From assembly GCA_964646785.1 (NCBI GenBank), contig CAZYGU010000008.1, positions 1-27,096 of the forward strand: a stretch of 27,096 nt of DNA. The letters run 5' to 3'. The translations under genes were made by a program, and so were the position numbers. The notes under the pieces are model-generated. The model ran no database searches. It worked only from the letters and a program-made list of their open reading frames with translations, and was not told where the DNA came from. Shown in pieces: positions 21,388-27,096 of this stretch (positions within the stretch are counted from its first letter, which is position 1; every line of letters begins with the position of its first letter). The stretch comes from JBGTNQ01 sp964646785. GTDB taxonomy: Bacteria; Patescibacteriota; Minisyncoccia; Phycocordibacterales; Zambryskibacteraceae.

Positions 21388-21393
21388 ATTCTA
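21388..21393 (-). promoter_or_regulatory. -10 of a leaderless-type promoter, dprA
   Basis: TAGAAT ends 8 nt before the ATG at 21379. The -35 region is poor. Confidence 0.45.
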
Positions 21394-21477
21394 TCATTTT
21401 GGTATAGTGTGTATCTACAGTGTTTTGTGTTTGCTATCACCCTAATAACTAAACGCTGAAAATCTAACACTACCCCC

Positions 21478-22752
21478 ATGCTCGACATAAAATTCATTCG
21501 AGAAAATAAAGATTTAATTTCTACTGCAGCAAAGAAAAAGCACATTGATTTCAATGTTGATGAACTCATCCGTGTTGATGACAAGAGACGAGAAATGCTC
21601 GTAAAGGTGGAAGGGAAGCGTACACTCCAAAACGAAGTGAGCGAACAGATTGTTCGAGAGCCAAGTTCTGCACTCAAGCTTCAATATATAGAGAAGATGC
21701 AGGCACTTAAAGCTGAACTTCAGAAAGAAGAAGAGGAATTGAAGGAAGTTATGAAAGAGTGGCAAACACTCATGGTTCAAGTTCCAAACGTTCCTGATAT
21801 TTCTGTTCCAGATGGTGATAGTGATGCTGATAATAAAGAAATAAAAACTTGGGGAGAAATTCCAAAGTTTTCATTTGCACCAAAGAATCATATTGAACTC
21901 ATGGAAGCGCTCGACATGATTGATCTTGATCGAGGAACAAAAGTTGCAGGATTTCGGGGATATTTTTTGAAAGGAGATGGAGCTCTTCTTAATTTTGCAT
22001 TATGGAATTTTGTTATGGATCATTTTATTGCAAAGGGAGACTTCACTCCTCTTATGGCACCTTCACTTGTAAGGAGAGAACCTTTTATGGGTACCGGATA
22101 TCTTCCGCAAAGTGAAGAAGATTTATATAAAACACAGGATGCCGATTATCTTGCTGGAACTGCAGAGGTAGGAACAATGGGGTATTTTATGGGTGAAGTT
22201 ATTCCAAAAGAACAGCTTCCACTTAAATTTATTGCTTTTTCTCCTTGTTTTAGACGTGAAGCAGGAAGTCATAGTAAAGATGTAAAGGGTCTGTATCGAG
22301 TGCATGAGTTTTTTAAACTTGAACAAGTGATTCTTTGTGAGGCAAGTCACGAACAATCTGTGAAGCATCATGAAGAATTGACCGCAAACTCTGAGGAGTT
22401 ACTACAAGCTCTTAATATTCCATATCATATTGTAGTGAATTGCGGAGGAGACCTTGGTCTCGGACAAGTAAAGAAATACGATATCGAATCGTGGCGTCCA
22501 GGCCAGAACGCATATGGTGAGACACACTCGTCTTCATATTTTCACGATTTTCAAACACGAAGACTCAATATTCGATATAAGAATGAAGAAGGAAAGTTGC
22601 AGTTTGTTCATTCGCTTAACAACACAGCGCTTGCGACTCCGCGTATCCTTATTTCGCTTGTAGAAAATTACCAACAAGAAGATGGCTCAATTGTTATTCC
22701 ACAGGTGTTACAAAAATATATGGGTGGGAGAACAGTTATTTCGAAGAAGTAG
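21478..22752 (+). CDS. serS: seryl-tRNA synthetase
   Basis: This class II synthetase charges tRNA-Ser. The 424-residue product has the N-terminal antiparallel coiled coil that grips the tRNA variable arm (about 30-100) and the serine-binding TAE (228-230). Motif 2 is FRREAGSHSKD (258-268), followed by GLYRVHEFFKLEQ. Motif 3 is NNTALATPRI with Arg389. Length is normal. There is no Shine-Dalgarno sequence (CTACCCCC precedes the ATG), and I cannot place a promoter firmly. It is followed 28 bases later by ftsQ on the same strand. Confidence 0.97.
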   Translation: MLDIKFIRENKDLISTAAKKKHIDFNVDELIRVDDKRREMLVKVEGKRTLQNEVSEQIVREPSSALKLQYIEKMQALKAELQKEEEELKEVMKEWQTLMVQVPNVPDISVPDGDSDADNKEIKTWGEIPKFSFAPKNHIELMEALDMIDLDRGTKVAGFRGYFLKGDGALLNFALWNFVMDHFIAKGDFTPLMAPSLVRREPFMGTGYLPQSEEDLYKTQDADYLAGTAEVGTMGYFMGEVIPKEQLPLKFIAFSPCFRREAGSHSKDVKGLYRVHEFFKLEQVILCEASHEQSVKHHEELTANSEELLQALNIPYHIVVNCGGDLGLGQVKKYDIESWRPGQNAYGETHSSSYFHDFQTRRLNIRYKNEEGKLQFVHSLNNTALATPRILISLVENYQQEDGSIVIPQVLQKYMGGRTVISKK

Positions 22753-22780
22753 TACATAAAAACTAAAATTCTATTACAGG

Positions 22781-23382
22781 ATGCGCTCTGAACGTCTTTT
22801 TAAAAAAAGAAGAAGGAGAATTATTATCCGTACCGTGCTTACGGTATTAGGACTTGTCGTTCTTATTGCAATTCCAACATTTCTTTCTCGTGCATCATGG
22901 ATGAATATTCAAACTATTTCTATTGAAAATAGTAATGGCACGATATCACCTGAAATTATCACCCATGTTGTCCAAGAAGAAATTTCTGGGTACTACATGC
23001 ATTTGTTTTCACGATCAAACATTTTTCTCTATCCAAAAAAATCAGTAGAGAAAAAGTTGATTACACATTTTTCTCGATTGCAGAAAGTGTCTATTGATAT
23101 GAATGGACTCAGTACGATTACTGTTCATGTCACTGAGCGTGCACCATTTGCTTTGTGGTGTAGTGAAGAAGAGGGAACATGTTATTTTCTTGATGAACAA
23201 GGACTCGTGTTTGATCGTGCAACCAATGTTCTTGATCCATCGTATCTTAGATTTTCAGGTTCTGTACTTGGTGGTCCACTTGGATCGCAATATCTTGATG
23301 TCGCTGAATTTCAGAAAGTAAGAGCTGTTATTGCTGGAGTGAAGGGTTTGTCACTCAATCCTGTTTCGCTTTCAGTATTAGG
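22781..23382 (+). CDS. ftsQ: FtsQ/DivIB-type cell division protein (3' end in gap)
   Basis: The visible 200 residues show a basic N-terminus (RLFKKRRRRIIIR), one transmembrane segment (about 18-36), a POTRA-like domain (about 40-115, MNIQTISIENSNGTISPEII through VTERAPFALW) and the start of the FtsQ beta domain (YFLDEQGLVF). FtsQ links early and late divisome proteins outside the membrane. The POTRA end motif with V-x-V-x-E-R-x-P-F-A is typical. The frame runs into 100 N's, so its stop is unknown. A frame end called through the gap would be meaningless. No ftsA, ftsZ or mur gene is visible nearby. Confidence 0.85.
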
Positions 23383-23482
23383 NNNNNNNNNNNNNNNNNN
23401 NNNNNNNNNNNNNNNNNNNNNNNNNNNNNNNNNNNNNNNNNNNNNNNNNNNNNNNNNNNNNNNNNNNNNNNNNNNNNNNNNN
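23383..23482. other. assembly gap (100 N)
   Basis: Exactly 100 N's, the usual placeholder for a gap of unknown size. It removes the end of ftsQ and possibly more. Confidence 0.98.
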
Positions 23483-23486
23483 ATAC

Positions 23487-23515
23487 TTTAGTAATAGAGT
23501 ATTCCTCGCTATACT
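23487..23515 (+). promoter_or_regulatory. leaderless-type promoter of the membrane protein-Clp pair
   Basis: TTTAGT, a 17-nt spacer and TATACT, ending 7 nt before the ATG at 23523. It lies just after the gap. Confidence 0.55.
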
Positions 23516-23522
23516 ATATTCT

Positions 23523-23912
23523 ATGAATGCACTCGTTGTTCTCCCGTATTATGCAAAGTGGCACTACGGTCAAGGAATTAAAGATTTTTTCCATAACTGG
23601 AAAGTATTTCTTTTGTTTCTTGCTGATTTTTTCTCTCTCGGCTTACTAGCTAAAACTCTTTTTGCTCCATGGGAGCGAATGAACGAAGGTTATGGAAGCG
23701 GTTTTAATCCAAGTCGCTTTTTCGAGACACTGCTTGTAAATATCATTATGAGATTGTTTGGTTTCGTTGTGAGATTTACTGTTTTGATATTTGGCTTTCT
23801 TTCAATCGTTCTTACCATGCTCGTAGGCCTTTTGTTTTTTATTGTTTGGGTATTTGCTCCCGTCATTCTTGTATATTTAGTCGCAGTCTCAATGTATTCT
23901 TTCTTCACATAA
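23523..23912 (+). CDS. polytopic membrane protein, 129 residues, partner of the Clp-type ATPase
   Basis: I recognise no family. The product has three hydrophobic stretches (about 28-45, 68-95 and 98-126, the last two possibly more than two spans). A short conserved-looking loop, LFAPWERMNEGYGSGFNP (about 47-64), lies between the first and second. The N-terminus has aromatic and basic residues (YYAKWHYGQGIKDFFHNWK) likely in the cytoplasm. The stop is separated by one base from the ATG of the next gene, so the two are almost certainly co-translated and may form one membrane complex. Confidence 0.8.
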   Translation: MNALVVLPYYAKWHYGQGIKDFFHNWKVFLLFLADFFSLGLLAKTLFAPWERMNEGYGSGFNPSRFFETLLVNIIMRLFGFVVRFTVLIFGFLSIVLTMLVGLLFFIVWVFAPVILVYLVAVSMYSFFT

Positions 23913-23913
23913 T

Positions 23914-26286
23914 ATGAATTATTCAGACATTATGAGAGTGGCATATTATTTTCGCCCAATCATCTCACTTGAGAGGGTTATTTCTCATCGCTTGCGGTTG
24001 ATATTGAAAAACATTTTTTTTGTTCTTTCGCTTGGACTTCTTGTTGTGTCGTCTGGATATTTCGTTCCTGCTTCGTCTGCACTTACTGGTCTTTTCTTTT
24101 TGTCATTGTTTCTTTTTCTGGTGTTTGTGTTTCTTGATGCGTTTTACTACTCATATGTATTTGAAGAGTATGAAGAGTCACCATTTCTTTATGAGTTAGC
24201 CACAATATTTGCGATAACTCCTGACAATGATCTTACAGGTGGATTCATCAGGTCAGATGTAGGAAGAAGGATTTTACTTCGTGCTGGGGTTTCAAATGAG
24301 GAATTAAAAAATTTTCTTGTTTCAAGAAATACATTTGTAGCATCAAAAACAATTGCATTTGTTGCTGATCAAGATCCTGTTGTTTCATATGTAAAAACAC
24401 TGTTTTCGGCAGATCTCCCATTTCAGAATTTACTGGTTACACATGGACTGACACTTGATACGTTTGTCGATTGTTCGTTGTGGGTGATGAGAATGGAAGT
24501 GTTAGAGCGTGCGCAAAAAAGGTGGTGGTCACGTGATCGACTAGAGACAGTTCCTTCACTTGCTCGTGATTGGGCATATGGAAAGGCGTACACCCTTATG
24601 AAAATGTCTGGCCCACTTCGATTTTCTTCATATCAACATGAAGAACTCCATGATAAAGAACTTAGTCGCACGGAAATTGCTCTCGCACGATCAGGAAGTG
24701 CAAACGTTATGATCGTGGGTGATGAAGGTGTAGGAAAAATTGAAATCGTAGAAGGTTTGGCTCGAAAGATTATGCGTCAGCTTTCGCTACCACCACTTCG
24801 TGATAAACATTTTTTTGTTCTCGATATCAGTCGTATTCGTGCACGTGCAACAGATGCTCGGGAGCTCGAACATGTACTACTAAGTCTATTTTCAGAAGCA
24901 GTTGTTGCGGGGAATACTATTATCGTTATTCCAGATATGGCGGATTTTATGAATCTTGGTCATACGCTCGGAATCAATCTTTCAGAATTAATGGGAAGAT
25001 TTTTCACATCACCAGCAATTAATATTATCGGTATCGTAGATACGGATGCATTTCATCTTACGATTGAAAGCGATAGAGATCTCACACGTCACTTTGAGGT
25101 CATTATGGTTGAGCAAGAGAGCGTGAGAGAAACACTCACTCTATTTCTTGATACTATTTACGCCCTTGAAGGAAGAGAGGGGGTATTGTTTACATTTCCT
25201 GCATTGCTTGAAGTTGTAAATTCAGCAGAACAATATTTTCCTGAAGTTCCATTGTTTGATCGAGCAGATGATTTATTGCGAGAAAGCTCATCCTATACAC
25301 GCGGGCAGGGTGGCCGCATGGTGACCCGAGAAGATGTCAAAGCTGTGGTGCAAACAAAAACGGGTGTCCATACAGAAGAAATTTCACAGTCTGAAAGTCA
25401 GATACTTTCAAATCTTGAAACACTGCTACATGAGCGAGTAGTTGGACAAGATGAAGCTGTACAGGGAGTAAGTGATGCGCTTCGTCGTGCTCGTATTGGT
25501 GTTAATAATCCAAATCGCCCTGTTGGTTCATTTTTGTTTCTCGGTCCGACTGGTGTTGGAAAAACAGAAACAGCAAAGGCGCTTTCAGAAATATTCTTTG
25601 GGCATACTGTTGAGATGCTCAGACTCAATATGTCTGAATACAATTCGCCTGATAGTTTGAATCGATTGATCGGTGCATACAATTCTGATACACCTGGCAT
25701 ACTTTCAAATATGGTTCGCGAAAAGGGATACGGAGTGCTCCTTCTTGATGAGTTTGAAAAAACTGATGCACATGTTCTTGATCTCTTTTTGCAAGTACTT
25801 GATGAAGGTATGTTCCAAGATGCACTTGGAAGAAAAATTAATGCTCGAAACCTTATTATCATTGCAACTTCAAATGCAGGAAGTGATTATATTTTTGAAG
25901 CAATAAATCAAGGTGGAAATCTTGCCGGAAAGAAAGATGAGATCGTGAGTAAGATTGTGCATGATGGAATATTTAAACCAGAACTGCTCAACCGTTTTGA
26001 CGCAGTCATACTATTCCATCCACTCGAAGACGCACAGGTTCGTGCTGTTGCAAAGACCATGGTAGATCGATTGGCATGGAGACTGAAAGAAAAAGGACTA
26101 ACTCTTGTGGTCAATGATGCAATATTGAATTTTCTTGCTTCACAGGGAAGAGATCAAAAGTTTGGAGCACGAGCACTCAATCGTGTCATTCAAGATACTA
26201 TTGAAAAGAAGATTGCAGACCGAATGATTGCTGGACAATACAAAGCAGGTTCGAAAATAGAATTTACAGCGTCAGACTTTTCATAA
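23914..26286 (+). CDS. membrane-anchored two-ring Clp/Hsp100-type AAA+ ATPase with degenerate first ring
   Basis: The 790-residue product starts with two transmembrane helices (about 34-51 and 57-78) and a membrane-proximal region (about 85-250) that is not a standard Clp N-domain. Ring 1 is degraded. Its Walker A reads GDEGVGKI (269-276), with Ile for the Mg-binding Thr/Ser, and its Walker B reads IPDM with Asp341-Met342, losing the catalytic Glu. Ring 2 is intact: GPTGVGKT (544-551), LLLDEFEK with Asp612-Glu613, and FKPELLNRFD with Arg694. There is no ClpB coiled-coil M-domain and no IGF/IGL ClpP loop. I infer an ATP-driven unfoldase or remodeller fixed to the inner face of the membrane. 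The coupled upstream membrane protein may be its partner. The target is unknown. A terminator follows. Confidence 0.88.
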   Translation: MNYSDIMRVAYYFRPIISLERVISHRLRLILKNIFFVLSLGLLVVSSGYFVPASSALTGLFFLSLFLFLVFVFLDAFYYSYVFEEYEESPFLYELATIFAITPDNDLTGGFIRSDVGRRILLRAGVSNEELKNFLVSRNTFVASKTIAFVADQDPVVSYVKTLFSADLPFQNLLVTHGLTLDTFVDCSLWVMRMEVLERAQKRWWSRDRLETVPSLARDWAYGKAYTLMKMSGPLRFSSYQHEELHDKELSRTEIALARSGSANVMIVGDEGVGKIEIVEGLARKIMRQLSLPPLRDKHFFVLDISRIRARATDARELEHVLLSLFSEAVVAGNTIIVIPDMADFMNLGHTLGINLSELMGRFFTSPAINIIGIVDTDAFHLTIESDRDLTRHFEVIMVEQESVRETLTLFLDTIYALEGREGVLFTFPALLEVVNSAEQYFPEVPLFDRADDLLRESSSYTRGQGGRMVTREDVKAVVQTKTGVHTEEISQSESQILSNLETLLHERVVGQDEAVQGVSDALRRARIGVNNPNRPVGSFLFLGPTGVGKTETAKALSEIFFGHTVEMLRLNMSEYNSPDSLNRLIGAYNSDTPGILSNMVREKGYGVLLLDEFEKTDAHVLDLFLQVLDEGMFQDALGRKINARNLIIIATSNAGSDYIFEAINQGGNLAGKKDEIVSKIVHDGIFKPELLNRFDAVILFHPLEDAQVRAVAKTMVDRLAWRLKEKGLTLVVNDAILNFLASQGRDQKFGARALNRVIQDTIEKKIADRMIAGQYKAGSKIEFTASDFS

Positions 26287-26287
26287 C

Positions 26288-26314
26288 AAAAAAAGAGGGC
26301 GAACCTCTTTTTTT
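26288..26314 (+). terminator. bidirectional terminator after the membrane Clp gene
   Basis: AAAAAAAGAGG and CCTCTTTTTTT form an 11-bp stem around GCGAA. It serves both the plus-strand ATPase gene and the convergent minus-strand gene. Confidence 0.88.
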
Positions 26315-26349
26315 GAGGCTCGCCCCTTGCAACCCGGATGCTGCGTTGA

Positions 26350-26835
26350 CTACTGTGCAGAACTACGAAGGAGAGCGCTTGGCTCGATCTTTCGCAGAGC
26401 TTGTACTACCTTTCCGAGATTGATCCGCGATTCGACGGGATCACTTTCTTCGGACATATCGCGTGCTTCGTCGCACGTGCATGCGACTTTCCTGCCGCAA
26501 CCGCTGACCACGTCGATGGAGAGATGCTCGCATCCGACCGTCTTCTTGAAGGACTGATCGGTAATGTAAAGCACCGAACTCCGTACTGCTCCCTTTGGCC
26601 CAATGCGATTTGCATCGAGGACAGCTTCCACTGCGTCGTGGAAGTCACTGTGGTGGGGGAGAGCATCGCTTTCGTGGTTTTCCTCGACAAAGAGGATTTC
26701 CATTTTGCTGGGGTGTCTCCTCGGAGATCCCGCAAGCAGACTTGACGGTACGAGACCGTCCTCGAGCATTACCTCGTCCAGATCCGTGTATCCGTTTGTG
26801 GATTCGCGGAGTTCCTGAGACGGTGCGTCTTTCAT
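26350..26835 (-). CDS. hypothetical protein, 161 residues, GC-richer gene
   Basis: I do not recognise it. The product is acidic and soluble, with two regions: a charged N-terminal half (LDEVMLEDGLVPSSLLAG) and a C-terminal half with Cys residues in VGCEHLSIDVVSGCGRK and VACTCDEARD. The cysteine spacing does not match a zinc motif I know. GAGG lies four bases before the ATG, and a promoter lies about 60 nt upstream. Third codon positions are clearly richer in G and C than in the ATPase gene beside it. A plus-strand frame of 114 codons overlaps it but lacks start signals. The gene is probably real and lineage-specific. Confidence 0.65.
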   Translation of the reverse strand: MKDAPSQELRESTNGYTDLDEVMLEDGLVPSSLLAGSPRRHPSKMEILFVEENHESDALPHHSDFHDAVEAVLDANRIGPKGAVRSSVLYITDQSFKKTVGCEHLSIDVVSGCGRKVACTCDEARDMSEESDPVESRINLGKVVQALRKIEPSALLRSSAQ

Positions 26836-26894
26836 ACTACCTCTTCCTATTGAAGGTACTGGTGAAGTCTCTCCGGATGAGAGCTCTAATGTGA

Positions 26895-26924
26895 ATCATA
26901 ACCCCATTAATTCTACAGAGTCAA
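26895..26924 (-). promoter_or_regulatory. promoter of the 161-residue gene
   Basis: TTGACT, an 18-nt spacer and TATGAT on the minus strand. The leader of about 50-55 nt contains AGCTCTCATCCGGAG (26871-26885), nearly the same as the leader of the 70-residue gene at 20216-20428. Confidence 0.6.
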
Positions 26925-26988
26925 GGTTTATACACAGTGTTTGTACTTTGCATTTTTTTTACAATTCATTTTTTTGTAACAACAACCA

Positions 26989-27018
26989 TTGTTCATATGA
27001 ATAATTTTTAGGTATAGT
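26989..27018 (+). promoter_or_regulatory. leaderless-type promoter of the dus gene
   Basis: TTGTTC, an 18-nt spacer and TATAGT, ending 7 nt before the ATG at 27026. Confidence 0.5.
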
Positions 27019-27025
27019 CATTCAC

Positions 27026-27096
27026 ATGAATTTTTGGCATACACTGAAAAGACCAATTATTGTTTTGGCGCCGATGGCTGATGTCACGGATGCTTC
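27026..27096 (+). CDS. tRNA-dihydrouridine synthase (5' end only)
   Basis: The frame opens at the right edge of the window and gives 23 residues: MNFWHTLKRPIIVLAP continuing with MADVTDA. Pro-Ile-Ile-Val-Leu-Ala-Pro-Met-Ala-x-Val-Thr-Asp is the FMN-binding first strand of Dus enzymes, which reduce uridine to dihydrouridine in the D loop of tRNA. The rest lies outside. The subfamily cannot be told from this piece. Confidence 0.8.
   Translation, partial: MNFWHTLKRPIIVLAPMADVTDA

Noticed and set aside
22781..23491. Full-length ftsQ frame ending at 23491
   Set aside because: The last part passes through 100 N's of unknown true length, so frame and stop after the gap cannot be trusted; I report only 22781-23382.
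25398..25862. 154-codon minus-strand frame inside the membrane Clp gene
   Set aside because: Ser/Arg-rich antisense of ring 2, no promoter or ribosome site.
1..27096. Alternative genetic code (TGA as glycine, as in Gracilibacteria)
   Set aside because: The 467-residue gene ends in TGA and the conserved proteins read without in-frame TGA, so the standard bacterial code fits.
1..27096. CRISPR arrays, insertion sequences, prophage or integrase genes
   Set aside because: I found no regular repeat-spacer array, transposase, recombinase or phage gene. The only dispersed repeats are the two tRNA-linked element families.

Overview
The window looks like a piece of a small, AT-leaning bacterial genome of the Patescibacteria (Candidate Phyla Radiation) type, most likely Parcubacteria-like. 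Pointers are an IF-2 reduced to about 500 residues without its N-terminal extension, a 51-residue L33, a DUF4446 protein beside infB, tRNAs without an encoded CCA, and a membrane-anchored Hsp100 ATPase beside a small polytopic protein. TGA is used as a stop, so the standard bacterial code fits. The taxon is inferred from gene content and was not measured. The sequence is a scaffold with two N gaps (1433-1442 and 23383-23482).

Layout. 1-937: 3'-truncated SPFH/band-7-like membrane protein, minus strand. 1061-1799: minus-strand tRNA cluster (Leu-TAG, Lys-CTT, a gap-cut tRNA, Leu-TAA, Cys-GCA) with two diverged copies of a structured spacer element. 1839-4153: minus operon DUF4446-infB-rbfA. 4276-9116: plus-strand cysteine desulfurase, degenerate HtrA-like protein and ClpB-like disaggregase. 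9164-12712: short unknown gene, tRNA-Tyr, rpmG, CheY-like regulator, tRNA-Trp, miaA, Nudix hydrolase, tRNA-Leu-CAA, and two copies of a second structured repeat. 12800-20428: parB, an unknown 467-residue protein, relA/spoT, two coiled-coil paralogues, topA and a 70-residue protein. 20522-27096: dprA, serS, ftsQ (cut by a gap), a membrane protein coupled to a membrane-anchored Clp-type ATPase, a GC-richer unknown gene, and the start of a dihydrouridine synthase gene.

Most of the window is information processing and housekeeping: translation (infB, rbfA, rpmG, serS, tRNAs, miaA, dus), chromosome handling (parB, topA, dprA), division (ftsQ), stress and proteostasis (relA/spoT, clpB, HtrA-like, membrane Clp) and signalling (cheY). 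Two kinds of translation start coexist. At least eleven genes, mostly housekeeping, have a -10 hexamer ending only 6-9 nt before ATG, which predicts leaderless mRNAs. The unknown genes, cheY and the Nudix gene mostly have ordinary promoters, 20-70 nt leaders and Shine-Dalgarno sequences.

The best candidates for undescribed biology are two families of repeated, structured elements in tRNA spacers; the membrane-anchored Hsp100 with an apparently dead first ATPase ring, coupled to a small membrane protein; the leaderless/Shine-Dalgarno split; and a pair of tandem basic-tailed coiled-coil proteins.
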